Notes: a model not told the origin generated them from the sequence alone. DNA of 62,803 nucleotides from Bryobacteraceae bacterium (GCA_030041495.1 JASHNT010000116.1:73998-136800), one strand, 5' to 3'. Shown: positions 49,354-58,001, counted from the first letter of the stretch. Numbers and translations: made by a program.

Positions 49354-50576
49354 CGCGCCGTGCCCATCTCGCGCCGCAGAGCCGCGGCCAGCAGCCCGAG
49401 AAACTGGCCGACGTCGGTGACTACACCCACGGCCTGCCCGGTGCCGCGGTCGCTAACTTTGGTGACCACCGCCGGGTTGATATCGACGCACACGATCTTC
49501 ACCCAGCTTGGCAGCATGTTGCCGGTGGCGATCGAATGCAGCATGGATCCCAGGCACAGCACCAGGCCCGCTCCCTTGAGCTGCTCCGCGTAGGCGTCCT
49601 GCGCGCGATTCATGTCCGTGATGGTATCGGGCAGCGGTCCGTCATCGCGCAGGCTTCCGGCCAGCACGAACGGCACCTCCGCCTTCACGCACTCATACAT
49701 CACTCCGCTGGTGAGCTTGCCCGAGGCGACCGCCTTGGCGATGCCGCCGGCGTGGTAAATCGCGTTGATGGCGCGCATGTGGTTGCGATGGCCGTGCTCC
49801 TCTTGCCGGCCATCTGTCTGCCTCACCCCTAACGAGGTACCGAGCAGAGCGTTCTCGATATCGTGCACTCCCAGCGCATTCCCGGCCAACAGCGCACTGA
49901 CCCAGCCGCCGCGGATCAATTCCGCCATCGCCGCCGTTCCGCCGGTGTGCACCACCACCGGCCCCGACACCAGCACGATCCTCTTGCCTTCGGCCCGCAC
50001 CTGCTCCATCAGCGTCGCCGTCTGGCGCACCGCGGTTTCGAGCTGCCGTTCGGAGGACACGCCGTTACTCATGAAGGCGAAGGCCAGCCGGTCGCGCTCC
50101 TTGGATTCCGGCATGACGCGGATGCCGCGCATCCCCATCACCACCCGGTCGCCTTTGCGCAAGTCGCGCAGGCGCCGGCAGAACGCCCGCCCGTCTTCGG
50201 CGACGATCATCGCGTCCATGCGCTGATTCTCTACCTCCACCCATTTGCCGGCGTGCCGGACCTCGGTACGATGATTCGTGGTGGAGTAAAAATCCTCGGG
50301 CGCGCAGCAATCGCGCCCGACAACTTCGAGCGCCGCGTCACCGGTGTCCACCGGAGTGCAGCCCAGACCCAGCAACTGCCCGAGCAACTGCTGCATCTCG
50401 CCGCCTTGCGCTGTTTCCAGCTTCAGGCGCAAATAAGACGCGTCGGCATTGGTGCGTCCAATGCGGAATTGTTCCACTTCAAAACGGCCGTTATATTCGA
50501 CCACCGTGTCGAAAATCCGCTCCATCATATGCGAATCGATCAGGTGGCCCGAGGCTTCGACGACTTCCTGCGGCAT
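49350..50576 (-). CDS. LOR/SDH-type enzyme (TIGR00300; ornithine cyclodeaminase-like)
   Basis: 408 residues. Begins EVVEASGHLIDSHMMERIFD, typical of TIGR00300 proteins (lysine-ketoglutarate reductase/saccharopine dehydrogenase bifunctional family in old annotations). YSTTNHRTEVRHAGKWVEVE and LVSGPVVVHTGGTAAMAELI follow; IVCVDINPAVVTKVSDRGTG lies in a C-terminal Rossmann-like domain. Members from Methanococcus (ornithine cyclodeaminase) and the C-terminal half of cyanobacterial AgrE/ArgZ convert ornithine to proline, so that is the likeliest activity. First gene of a unit with queF and the coiled-coil methyltransferase. Confidence 0.78.
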   Translation of the reverse strand: MPQEVVEASGHLIDSHMMERIFDTVVEYNGRFEVEQFRIGRTNADASYLRLKLETAQGGEMQQLLGQLLGLGCTPVDTGDAALEVVGRDCCAPEDFYSTTNHRTEVRHAGKWVEVENQRMDAMIVAEDGRAFCRRLRDLRKGDRVVMGMRGIRVMPESKERDRLAFAFMSNGVSSERQLETAVRQTATLMEQVRAEGKRIVLVSGPVVVHTGGTAAMAELIRGGWVSALLAGNALGVHDIENALLGTSLGVRQTDGRQEEHGHRNHMRAINAIYHAGGIAKAVASGKLTSGVMYECVKAEVPFVLAGSLRDDGPLPDTITDMNRAQDAYAEQLKGAGLVLCLGSMLHSIATGNMLPSWVKIVCVDINPAVVTKVSDRGTGQAVGVVTDVGQFLGLLAAALRREMGTAR

Positions 50577-50641
50577 AGGGGTAAATTCCAGGATAGCGTG
50601 CGGGCCGGTGGACCCGCAGCGCGCACGGCAGGGAACGGGTC

Positions 50642-51637
50642 CTATTGAACCCGCGCGGAACCGCAGCTTCGAGCGTCGCCGAGCTGAATATCGAGGGCCG
50701 CAGACGGGGGCAATTCCGGTGCGACGAAGACTCGCCCACGGTACGTCTGAAATCCGAATCGTCTCACTAGCAGGTCATAGGAGCCAGCCAGATCCTGCTT
50801 TGACGAGAATTCGCCTGAGCGATCAGAGCTAAGCCGTTCAACCATGCCGCTCGGGTCGACCAGAAGGATCTCGGCATCCGGAATGGAGTGGCCGACGGGT
50901 CCGGTAACGCGTCCGCGAAGCTCCCCGATATGCAGTTCCGCCGGAGGGCATGGGGTCAGGTCGATGTAGCTCAATCCACAATCGGTGGGGGCAAGCTCGA
51001 GTTCGAATTGATCCGCCGGTGCGTCAGGTTCTACCGAAACGGCGATCCGCCCGCCTATCGGGTTACCGTCGCGATGAAGAGTAAAGGGCCCTATATTCAG
51101 GAAGTAAATGCCGGGCGCAGTGATCCCAAAGTCGAAATCGCCGGCGCTGTTAGTGTGCACAGCAGCCACCTTTTGGCCCGAAGCGCCCACAAGCAGGCCG
51201 AGCGGAAGCTCCGGGCCAGGCTGGCCGGGGACATAGTTCGGAACGTGGAGGATGCCCTTGAGAGACCGGACCACTACCGGCGTGGTTGTGGGCCAAGCCA
51301 TGGGCACGGTGACATCACCCGGGCCGTCGGATTGGACCTCCAGAACTTTACCAGTCTGACCACCGACATCCTGCTCCGCGCTCAACGAATATAGGCCAGG
51401 ACTGAGGTCGTGGAATGCCGCGAAGCCATCCTCATCCGTGACCGCCTTGCGGTTGGCGGTATCGGACTTGACCGCAAGCGGCAGCCCTCGCACTGCGCGT
51501 CCGCCATGGTCGTCCACTTTGACGCGAAAGGTCGGACCGACGTGGATCGCTTGACTCTGCGACACCAAGTATACGCAGGCTAGGCAGCCAGGCGCCGAGC
51601 CGCACAGCACCAACGCGGGGAAGACGAATGCACGCAC
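50642..51637 (-). CDS. Secreted protein with carboxypeptidase-regulatory-like repeats
   Basis: About 331 residues from GTG 51637; an ATG at 51703 would lie in the putative vapB operator and add a stretch before the signal. A signal segment (VRAFVFPALVLCGSAPGCLA) could be a lipoprotein or Sec signal (Cys after Gly). Several beta-sandwich units follow: FRVKVDDHGGRAVRGLPLAV, then LRGRVTGPVGHSIPDAEILL and DRSGEFSSKQDLAGSYDLLV. Such modules occur in many acidobacterial envelope proteins. Divergent from the second antitoxin gene. Confidence 0.6.
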   Translation of the reverse strand: MRAFVFPALVLCGSAPGCLACVYLVSQSQAIHVGPTFRVKVDDHGGRAVRGLPLAVKSDTANRKAVTDEDGFAAFHDLSPGLYSLSAEQDVGGQTGKVLEVQSDGPGDVTVPMAWPTTTPVVVRSLKGILHVPNYVPGQPGPELPLGLLVGASGQKVAAVHTNSAGDFDFGITAPGIYFLNIGPFTLHRDGNPIGGRIAVSVEPDAPADQFELELAPTDCGLSYIDLTPCPPAELHIGELRGRVTGPVGHSIPDAEILLVDPSGMVERLSSDRSGEFSSKQDLAGSYDLLVRRFGFQTYRGRVFVAPELPPSAALDIQLGDARSCGSARVQ

Positions 51638-51696
51638 GTCCGGAGCATGCCACAGCAGAGCGCTCCGGGCAATCCCCCAAGGGCGCGATGCAAGAT

Positions 51697-51715
51697 ATGC
51701 CATAATTATGCCATA
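51697..51715 (+). promoter_or_regulatory. Direct repeat ATGCCATA x2 over the vapB start
   Basis: ATGCCATA occurs at 51697-51704 and 51708-51715, 11 bp apart (one helical turn), and the second copy reaches the first base of the antitoxin start codon. This spacing suits two RHH dimers, as in VapB autoregulation. Confidence 0.45.
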
Positions 51716-51939
51716 TGCGGACCACGATCGAGTTCCCTGACGAGCTCCTGAAGCTAGCGAAGAGCCGAGCTGCCTTGTCGGGGATATCGCTGCGGCAATT
51801 CTTCATCGAGGCGGTGGAGCACAAGCTCGCACCGCCGGTGCACAAGACGCGGAAGGACCCGCCGGTCATCGGCTCCGCCAAGGGCCGCCGCATCCCCGAC
51901 CTCACGGCAGAGCAGATTGATGAAGCGATCTTTGGTTGA
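51715..51939 (+). CDS. Ribbon-helix-helix antitoxin (VapB-like)
   Basis: 74 residues. MRTTIEFPDELLKLAKSRAA and GISLRQFFIEAVEHKL are the strand and helices of an RHH domain; RIPDLTAEQIDEAIFG is the toxin-binding tail. It overlaps the PIN-domain gene by 20 bases. Expected to bind the direct repeats at its own start (51697-51715). Confidence 0.82.
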   Translation: MRTTIEFPDELLKLAKSRAALSGISLRQFFIEAVEHKLAPPVHKTRKDPPVIGSAKGRRIPDLTAEQIDEAIFG

Positions 51940-52348
51940 TGTCAACGCGCTTCTGGCGCTTCTGGTGCGTCAGCACGTACATCACGCCGAGGCCCGGCGA
52001 TGGTTCGGCTCCCTCGACCCCGGAGAGGTGGATGTCTGCCGTGTCATCCATCTCGCATTGATCCGTCTCCTGTGCAACCAGAGCATCATGGGAGGCAACG
52101 TCCTCTCAGCGCCTGATGCCTTGGGCGTCGTTCAAGAACTCCTGACCGACGAGCGGTTCGAGCTCGTCGCGGAACCTTCCGGTATCGACGCTCTACTGCC
52201 CGGTCTTCTTGTTCATCCTGCTCCTGCCGGCAAGCTCGTGACCGACGCCTACCTCGCCGCGTTCGCAATAGCGTCATCGCGCCGCTTGGTGACATTCGAC
52301 AAGGGGTTCCGGCAATTCCGCGGGTTAGACCTGAACCTGCTGAGCTGA
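51920..52348 (+). CDS. PIN-domain toxin (VapC-like)
   Basis: 142 residues from ATG 51920 (a TTG one codon earlier is possible). RSLVDVNALLALLVRQHVHH gives the first PIN Asp and L-L-x-L-x-x-x-x-H; CRVIHLALIRLLCNQSIMGG is typical of the VapC group with H/T in place of the second acidic residue; LVTDAYLAAFA and LVTFDKGFRQFRGL provide the C-terminal acids. Ribonuclease activity is expected. Confidence 0.82.
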   Translation: MKRSLVDVNALLALLVRQHVHHAEARRWFGSLDPGEVDVCRVIHLALIRLLCNQSIMGGNVLSAPDALGVVQELLTDERFELVAEPSGIDALLPGLLVHPAPAGKLVTDAYLAAFAIASSRRLVTFDKGFRQFRGLDLNLLS

Positions 52349-52355
52349 ACCGGTC

Positions 52356-52640
52356 TTAAGCTGAATTGGCGCGGCGGCGGAGTCTCCAAAGAACGATTCC
52401 CGCGGCGATCCCGCCAAGAAACGTCAGACCGCTTAGCACCCGGCACAGCTTTCGGTGGAAGCCGCCGTCGAAAATCAAATCGATCGAGCAGGCTCCGCCG
52501 TAATCCCGGATGCACCGCGCTCAATTCGATCGGGTCGCGGGTTAGCCTCCTTCTCGAAAACAGGTACGTGAGCAAGGTGCTGGAGCGGATCAGGTAGTCG
52601 CCTCTTAGGCGGCAGGACGGCGAAATAGCATTGCCATGAG
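52356..52640 (-). pseudogene. Internally deleted, frameshifted copy of the membrane protein at 54374
   Basis: The 3' part reads, in one frame, ACSIDLIFDGGFHRKLCRVL then SGLTFLGGIAAG and a stop at 52356, paralleling CSIDFIFDGGFERKLCRVL of the intact gene at 54374-56371. One extra G after HPG shifts the upstream frame (RDPIELSAVHP versus RDAIGLSVVHP). Further upstream comes GDYLIRSSTLLTYLF, matching DDYLIRFSALFAYVF, but the roughly 230 residues that separate these in the intact protein are missing. The remaining 52641-52899 shows no gene that I can support. Confidence 0.7.
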
Positions 52641-52899
52641 CATGATTCTGTGGTAAGCTCCCCAAATCCAAAAGGCCTATTAAAGAATCGCTGGAGGAAC
52701 TTAGAGTGCCTGATCGCCTGTTATTCGTATTCTTCCGCGGCGCAAGAGCATTTGCCTACGCGACCACAGCGCGGGATGCGGCGTCGAACTCCGACGCGAG
52801 GGACGATGCTTCAGCCAGCCCGGTCTTCTCCCCTCAGACGGAGGCGGACGCCGGGAACGCTCCCTGCCACTTCGACTACGTTTCTTGAGTCCAGGGCTC

Positions 52900-54270
52900 A
52901 TGGCATCATCATCGAGCGAGCGAATTACAGCAGGGGATCGGGCGTTCGAGGAGCGCGTGCAGCGTGAGGCGCAACAACTGCATTCGCGATTCCGGTATCA
53001 CTCGATCGAGCTTCCAGATGGAACCATACTGCCGGGGATGCAGTCGATCGATCATTTGCGCTGGCGCCTCGGCCTTTTCGGGCTTCCGCATGATTTGAGC
53101 GGCAAGAGGGTGCTGGACGTCGGCGCATGGGACGGCTGGTTCAGTTTCGAGTGCGAACGGCGAGGGGCGGAGGTGGTGGCGGTCGACTGCATTCGGCTCG
53201 ACACCTTTCTCGAGGCGAAGGAGCGCATTGGGTCGAAGGTCGAATACCTCACGCTCGACGTGAACGAACTTTCCGCAGCGCGACTGGGTACGTTCGATAT
53301 CGTGCTGTTCTTAGGGGTGCTGTATCACCTGCGTCATCCGCTGTTGGGCCTCGAGAAAGCGGTTGAGCTTTCAACCGATCTCGTGCTCGTGGAATCGTTC
53401 GTGATCGCCAGCGAGAAGCGTCAGATTCCGGCGGTGATGGAATTTTACGAACGCACCGAACTGGGGGGGCAGTTGGATAACTGGTGTGGTCCGACACTGG
53501 AATGTTTGGTGGCGATGTGCCGCTCGGCCGGACTGGCGCAGGTCAATGTGATCGATATGACCAATCAGCGCGCATCGCTGGTGTGCAAGCGCCGCTGGCC
53601 CTTGCCGGATCGAGAGCCAAGCGTTGCAGCGCCACAGCTTCGTTCGGCGATCAACAGCCGGACATACAGGTCGAGCTTTCATCCACTTAAGGACGAGTAT
53701 CTTTCTTGCTATTTCAAGAGTGCTGAACCTGGGCTGACGGCGGATTCAGTGTTTGTAGAAGTAGATGGGTTCGACGTGCACACACTGGTGCTCTCGGCAA
53801 GCGAGGGCGATGGTTATCAAGCAAACTGTTTGCGTCCGCCGGGGCTGCGCCCGGGGCGACATGAGGTACGAGTGCGGACGGCGAGCAGCACGTGGAGCAA
53901 TCCGGTGACCTTCACAATGCTGGACGAATCCGGGCGTGAGATTGTCACTTTAAGCGCGGATCTGCCCGCCGAGGCGCCAGAGCTATGTAGCGCGGAATTG
54001 AAACCTTCCGACGATCAGCGCTTTGCGGTTAATCGCGGAGGATCGCTGATTTGTTACTTCCGCTCGCCGGCAAAATCGGTCGGGGCAGCGGACGTTAGCC
54101 TCGAAATGGGCGAGCGTGTCGCACGCGCCGATACCGTTAGCTGGTTGGGAGATAACGTCTGGCAAGCGAATCTGTTACTCGATCAGCCGCTCCCGCGTGG
54201 AATGGTGGTGCGGTTGCGCCTCGGGATAGGCGAATGGAGCCTCGCGTTGCAGGTGACCGGAGCGGTCTGA
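52900..54270 (+). CDS. CmoB-like methyltransferase with C-terminal beta domains
   Basis: 456 residues from the ATG at 52900. The N-terminal half matches tRNA (mo5U34)-type methyltransferases: WRLGLFGLPHDLSGKRVLDV, DVGAWDGWFSFECERRGAEV (SAM motif I) and FLGVLYHLRHPLLGLEKAV. After residue about 250 come two repeated Ig-like or carbohydrate-binding-like segments (DEYLSCYFKSAEPGLTADSV and GSLICYFRSPAKSVGAADVS). This combination is unusual. It lies between the pseudogene and the intact membrane protein gene. In such contexts these proteins modify glycans or lipids rather than tRNA. The acceptor is unknown. Confidence 0.75.
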   Translation: MASSSSERITAGDRAFEERVQREAQQLHSRFRYHSIELPDGTILPGMQSIDHLRWRLGLFGLPHDLSGKRVLDVGAWDGWFSFECERRGAEVVAVDCIRLDTFLEAKERIGSKVEYLTLDVNELSAARLGTFDIVLFLGVLYHLRHPLLGLEKAVELSTDLVLVESFVIASEKRQIPAVMEFYERTELGGQLDNWCGPTLECLVAMCRSAGLAQVNVIDMTNQRASLVCKRRWPLPDREPSVAAPQLRSAINSRTYRSSFHPLKDEYLSCYFKSAEPGLTADSVFVEVDGFDVHTLVLSASEGDGYQANCLRPPGLRPGRHEVRVRTASSTWSNPVTFTMLDESGREIVTLSADLPAEAPELCSAELKPSDDQRFAVNRGGSLICYFRSPAKSVGAADVSLEMGERVARADTVSWLGDNVWQANLLLDQPLPRGMVVRLRLGIGEWSLALQVTGAV

Positions 54271-54373
54271 CGATCGACCGTGGCTCGACGCTCTAACCTG
54301 ATCTGCCCGCGCCGCAATCTTTCGCAAACGGTAACTAACCGGTGTCTGTCTCGCCGCGGTCGCCATGGCATCT

Positions 54374-56371
54374 TCAACTAGACGGCGTTTTTCGCCTGCG
54401 AATCGCAACCACGGCTCCCACGAGCCCAGCCGCGAACGTTAGCCCACTCAGCACCCGGCAAAGCTTGCGCTCGAAGCCGCCGTCGAAGATGAAATCGATC
54501 GAGCAGGCTCCGTCGCAATCCGGATGCACCACGCTCAAGCCGATGGCGTCGCGAGTGACCCTCGCGGGCTTGCCATTGGCCGTCGCGATCCACCCCTTGT
54601 CGTAGGTGCTTTGAATCGAAAGCACCTGACCCGGATGCAACGTCGTGTCGATGTGCCCGCGATTCGGATCCGGCCAGGTCATGACATCGCCCGGCAAAGC
54701 AGGATCGTCCAGCGCCGCCACGTACTGTGCCACCTCCTCCGTATCTAACCCATGGATTGGCTGCCGCTTCACGATCGCACTCTCCGGAACCACGTGCGCC
54801 AGGGATTTGGTGCGCTCCGGCACGGAATAGATCGTATCATCCTCTTCATGCCACAGCACCGGCAGGACTCCGTCAAATTTTCGCGGATGATCGAACGGCT
54901 TGCTATCCAGGCGGCTCATCGGGCCCGGCACGTAGATCGCATGGCAACCATACGCTTTCAGCCACAGAATGCTGTTCTCGGCGCCTCGCGAGCCGGCGTT
55001 GGCATCCGACAGGATCGCGTAGGTGGCGGCCTCCTCCACCCAAAAATTGGGATTGAAAGGATCGTGCCCGGTATGCATTTGCGGCGTATCGGCGAAGACG
55101 TTCAGCCACGTCCCCGCCTGCGCCGTCACGAAGGCTCTCTGGTCCGGCATGTTGGTCTCAAACCAGTGCGCGACCTTATAGTCGATGGTCTGTGTCACGT
55201 CGATTTTTTTGACGATCTCGCGAGCGTACCGGCGATAGCTCACAGTCTGGTGGTAACCCGCAATCAGAACGAACCCAATTCCCGCGGCCTTCGCCACGGC
55301 AGGCCAGCGAATCACCACGCGGCGCAGCGCAAAAACGGCGATCAGCGAGAGCCCCAGCTCCATTTCCAGGCTGTACCTGTGCGGCTGCGGCAGAGCCGAA
55401 ACATTGCCGATCGCGTACAGCGCCACGATCTCAAAAAACACGTACGCGAACAACGCGCTGAAGCGGATCAGGTAATCGTCCACGCGGCGAATGGCGAAAT
55501 AGAGAAAGACCAGGCCGGGCAGGATCAGCAACTGCGTGGAAAGGATGGTCCCGGTCTTTACCACGCCGCCGACGTATTGTGAGTCTTGAGCAATCGTGCG
55601 CAGTAGTGTGGGCGTCAGGAACGGGCTCGCCAAGAGGTACGCGGCAATGCCCATCGCCAGCGTCAGCATGCTCGCCCGCAACATCTCACGCTTTGGCAGC
55701 GCCAGGATCAGGCAGCAGCATCCCACCAGAAGATCCACCGCGCCGAAAGCGTTCACCAGCGTAACGAACGCCAGTGCGAGCGTGGTCACGGCGCACCACA
55801 AATACTTACGAGTCGTCAGCGCCAGGTAGACCGCCAGCAGAGCCAGCGGCAAGGCGCTCAACACCGTGGTATGCGGCCCTTCGCCGTAGTAAACCAGCAC
55901 CCGCAGCCGCCACGGATCCCACAGTCCGACATCGCCCCGAAACAGCGGAAACATCGCCGCCGGTGAAAACAGTGAATACAGCAGAGCAGCAAGGAAGCTG
56001 GTCTCCAGGTATCCGGAAATGCGCCACGCGAAATAAAACAGAAACACCGGTCCCAAGACGAAGAAAAATCCGGTGACGAAGTTGAACGCTCGCGGCGTGG
56101 AGAAACCAGTGATCCACGCAAAGGCCGCATCCACCATGTGCAGCATCGGTGTGTAGCTGTTCTCGAAAGGCTCGCCGTTGAACCACCATGGGAACCAGCC
56201 CAGATGCGGCCAATGCAACTCGATAAACCGGCTGATCGCCATGAAGGAGCCGGCGTTGGTGCGCATGTTGTTGGTGAACTCCGCCAGGAACAGGTTCCCG
56301 GCGAAGTAGCAGTTCAGCGCCACCAGCAGACCGACATAGCACGCCACCCGGATCTTGGGCTTCACAGACAC
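54374..56371 (-). CDS. Polytopic membrane protein, GT-C glycosyltransferase-like
   Basis: 665 residues with about 12-13 hydrophobic helices and a soluble C-terminal domain. FLAEFTNNMRTNAGSFMAIS lies in the first large loop, which in GT-C enzymes carries the catalytic acid; YTPMLHMVDAAFAWITGFS and GDVGLWDPWRLRVLVYYGEG are other loops. The C-terminal part (after about residue 420) is beta-rich with PGQVLSIQSTYDKGWIATAN. The general form is of YfhO or 6-pyruvoyl-type membrane proteins in glycan assembly. A truncated copy is at 52356. One membrane helix ends the protein (LTFAAGLVGAVVAIRR). Confidence 0.65.
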   Translation of the reverse strand: MSVKPKIRVACYVGLLVALNCYFAGNLFLAEFTNNMRTNAGSFMAISRFIELHWPHLGWFPWWFNGEPFENSYTPMLHMVDAAFAWITGFSTPRAFNFVTGFFFVLGPVFLFYFAWRISGYLETSFLAALLYSLFSPAAMFPLFRGDVGLWDPWRLRVLVYYGEGPHTTVLSALPLALLAVYLALTTRKYLWCAVTTLALAFVTLVNAFGAVDLLVGCCCLILALPKREMLRASMLTLAMGIAAYLLASPFLTPTLLRTIAQDSQYVGGVVKTGTILSTQLLILPGLVFLYFAIRRVDDYLIRFSALFAYVFFEIVALYAIGNVSALPQPHRYSLEMELGLSLIAVFALRRVVIRWPAVAKAAGIGFVLIAGYHQTVSYRRYAREIVKKIDVTQTIDYKVAHWFETNMPDQRAFVTAQAGTWLNVFADTPQMHTGHDPFNPNFWVEEAATYAILSDANAGSRGAENSILWLKAYGCHAIYVPGPMSRLDSKPFDHPRKFDGVLPVLWHEEDDTIYSVPERTKSLAHVVPESAIVKRQPIHGLDTEEVAQYVAALDDPALPGDVMTWPDPNRGHIDTTLHPGQVLSIQSTYDKGWIATANGKPARVTRDAIGLSVVHPDCDGACSIDFIFDGGFERKLCRVLSGLTFAAGLVGAVVAIRRRKTPSS

Positions 56372-56505
56372 TGCTCTTGATTGTAAGCTGCGTAGGGGCT
56401 TATTCCGCGGCGGTTATCGTTCAGGTAAATCCGCCCTCGAAACACCAGAACATTCTTACCCTTTTCCGGTTTTTCCTGCTAGACTCGGAAACAGGCGGTT
56501 GTCTC

Positions 56506-56865
56506 ATGATTGTCCGGATCCAACTCGGAACGGGCCGCCGGGTGCAGCGCAAGGCGGGGAAAAACCGGCATCTTGCTCTGGCGTGCGGAGCTCTGCTTGC
56601 CCCGGTGGCGCTGGTGGCCTACGTCGTGGGCTTCTGGCGCATCGGTTCGGACATGGGTCTGCTGGCCGATTCCGGTATTACCGGTATCTTTGCGCACTGG
56701 CAGGTTGCCATGGCCACCGGCGCGCTGCTGCACCTGGCCGCCTGGATGCTCAATCGCTACGCCCGCCGCGGCGAATTCGAAATTCCGTCCGCGCTGAAGC
56801 TGCGCATGCTGCCGCTGCGTCCCTCGCAGCCGGCGCCGGAACGCCGCCGCGCGCATTCCGGCTAG
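56506..56865 (+). CDS. Small membrane protein of unknown function
   Basis: 119 residues from the ATG at 56506 (MIVRIQLGTGRRVQRKAG), chosen because the sequence upstream lacks coding character. Two hydrophobic helices are visible: ACGALLAPVALVAYVVGFWR and FAHWQVAMATGALLHLAAWML. The N-terminal and C-terminal ends are basic. No family is recognised. Isolated between convergent and divergent neighbours. Confidence 0.55.
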   Translation: MIVRIQLGTGRRVQRKAGKNRHLALACGALLAPVALVAYVVGFWRIGSDMGLLADSGITGIFAHWQVAMATGALLHLAAWMLNRYARRGEFEIPSALKLRMLPLRPSQPAPERRRAHSG

Positions 56866-56892
56866 ACTGCCTCACTTGCCGGGAGGCCGCGG

Positions 56893-57903
56893 CTACTTGC
56901 CCGGATGTAGCGTCAGCTTCTGCACCCGCCAGTTCTGGATCTCGCCGACCCACACCGTGTTCTCGGTCGGGCAGGCCATCTCATGCACCCATCCAAACTG
57001 TCCCGGTGCCTTGCCCGCCTTACCGAACGTGCCCAAAATATTGCCGTCCAGGTCTAGCTTGTAGATCCGTCCCGGAATCGAATCCGAGGAGTAGATCACC
57101 GGCTTCGGACCGTTGGTGATGCATATCGCCCAGGGAGCGCCCAGGTTGGTCCAGGCTTTGAGGAACTCGCCCTCGGTGTTGAAAATCTGGATGCGGTTGT
57201 TCTCGCGATCGCCTACGTAAATCCTGTTCGAAGGATCGATCACGAGAGTGTGCGGAGTGTGGAACTGCCCCGGCTCCGTGCCGCGGGTGCCCCACGACTT
57301 TACCCAGTTGCCGTCCTTATCGAACTTCGCCACGCGCGAGTTGTTGTAGCCGTCGCTGACGTAAATGTCGCCCTCGTTATCCCAGGCCACATCGGTTGGG
57401 CGATTGAAGGTGTTCGGCCGCGCCGGCGGAATCTGTCCGGGAGCCAGCGGCGCCGGAGCCTCCACGGCCTCCGGTTTGCGTCCCAGCACCATGATCACGC
57501 GGCCCTCCGGATTGAACTTGATCACCATGTTCGAGCCTTCATCCACGCACCAGATGTTGTCGTCCTTGTCGATGCGCACCACGTGGGCGAAAGTAAACCC
57601 GTACAGGTCCTTGCCGATCTCGCGGATGAACTTGCCGTTCGGGTCGAACTCAAAAAGCTGCGTGTGCCCTCCGCGATGGAACACGAAGACGTGGCCCTTG
57701 GAGTTGACCGCCACTCCCACTGCCTCTCCGAAATTCATCCCCTCGGGCAACTGCAGCGGATAAGCATCGGCGTCGTATTTGATCTCCGGCCCGGTGCCGC
57801 GGACGACAGCGGGCCCGCGTCCGCCTCCGCCGGGTCCTTCCACGGGAGCCTGCGCGAAAGCCACTCCGGCGGCCAGCACGATCAACGGCAGGAAAGTCTT
57901 CAT
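56893..57903 (-). CDS. Secreted NHL-repeat (peptidyl-amidating-lyase-like) beta-propeller
   Basis: 336 residues. From the ATG at 57903: MKTFLPLIVLAAGVAFAQ as signal peptide, a Gly-rich linker, then six NHL blades, for example VRIDKDDNIWCVDEGSNMVI, FNRPTDVAWDNEGDIYVSDG, HTPHTLVIDPSNRIYVGDRE and GWVHEMACPTENTVWVGEIQ. The pattern resembles peptidyl-alpha-hydroxyglycine lyase propellers, with the zinc-binding H in FAHVVRID and HTPHTL. Activity in bacteria is not established. Divergent from the PadR gene. Confidence 0.8.
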   Translation of the reverse strand: MKTFLPLIVLAAGVAFAQAPVEGPGGGGRGPAVVRGTGPEIKYDADAYPLQLPEGMNFGEAVGVAVNSKGHVFVFHRGGHTQLFEFDPNGKFIREIGKDLYGFTFAHVVRIDKDDNIWCVDEGSNMVIKFNPEGRVIMVLGRKPEAVEAPAPLAPGQIPPARPNTFNRPTDVAWDNEGDIYVSDGYNNSRVAKFDKDGNWVKSWGTRGTEPGQFHTPHTLVIDPSNRIYVGDRENNRIQIFNTEGEFLKAWTNLGAPWAICITNGPKPVIYSSDSIPGRIYKLDLDGNILGTFGKAGKAPGQFGWVHEMACPTENTVWVGEIQNWRVQKLTLHPGK

Positions 57904-57937
57904 GGCAACCTCCGTCCGCAAATTATATAAGATCCCC

Positions 57938-57985
57938 TTGACGGGGCTGCTATTACGCGATACGATACTACGTGATGCGTAATAG
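57938..57985 (+). promoter_or_regulatory. padR promoter with inverted-repeat operator
   Basis: TTGACG (57938-57943) and TACGAT (57961-57966) are 17 bp apart, a sigma-70-like promoter for the PadR gene. The -10 box is enclosed by a 9-bp perfect inverted repeat, CTATTACGC (57950-57958) and GCGTAATAG (57977-57985), 18 bp between arms. This fits autorepression by PadR. Confidence 0.55.
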
Positions 57986-58001
57986 GGCGCGATAACAAGT
58001 T

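Noticed and set aside
52706-52888. 60-codon frame between pseudogene and methyltransferase
   Set aside because: No homology-like features, no ribosome site and overlap with a region of decayed sequence.
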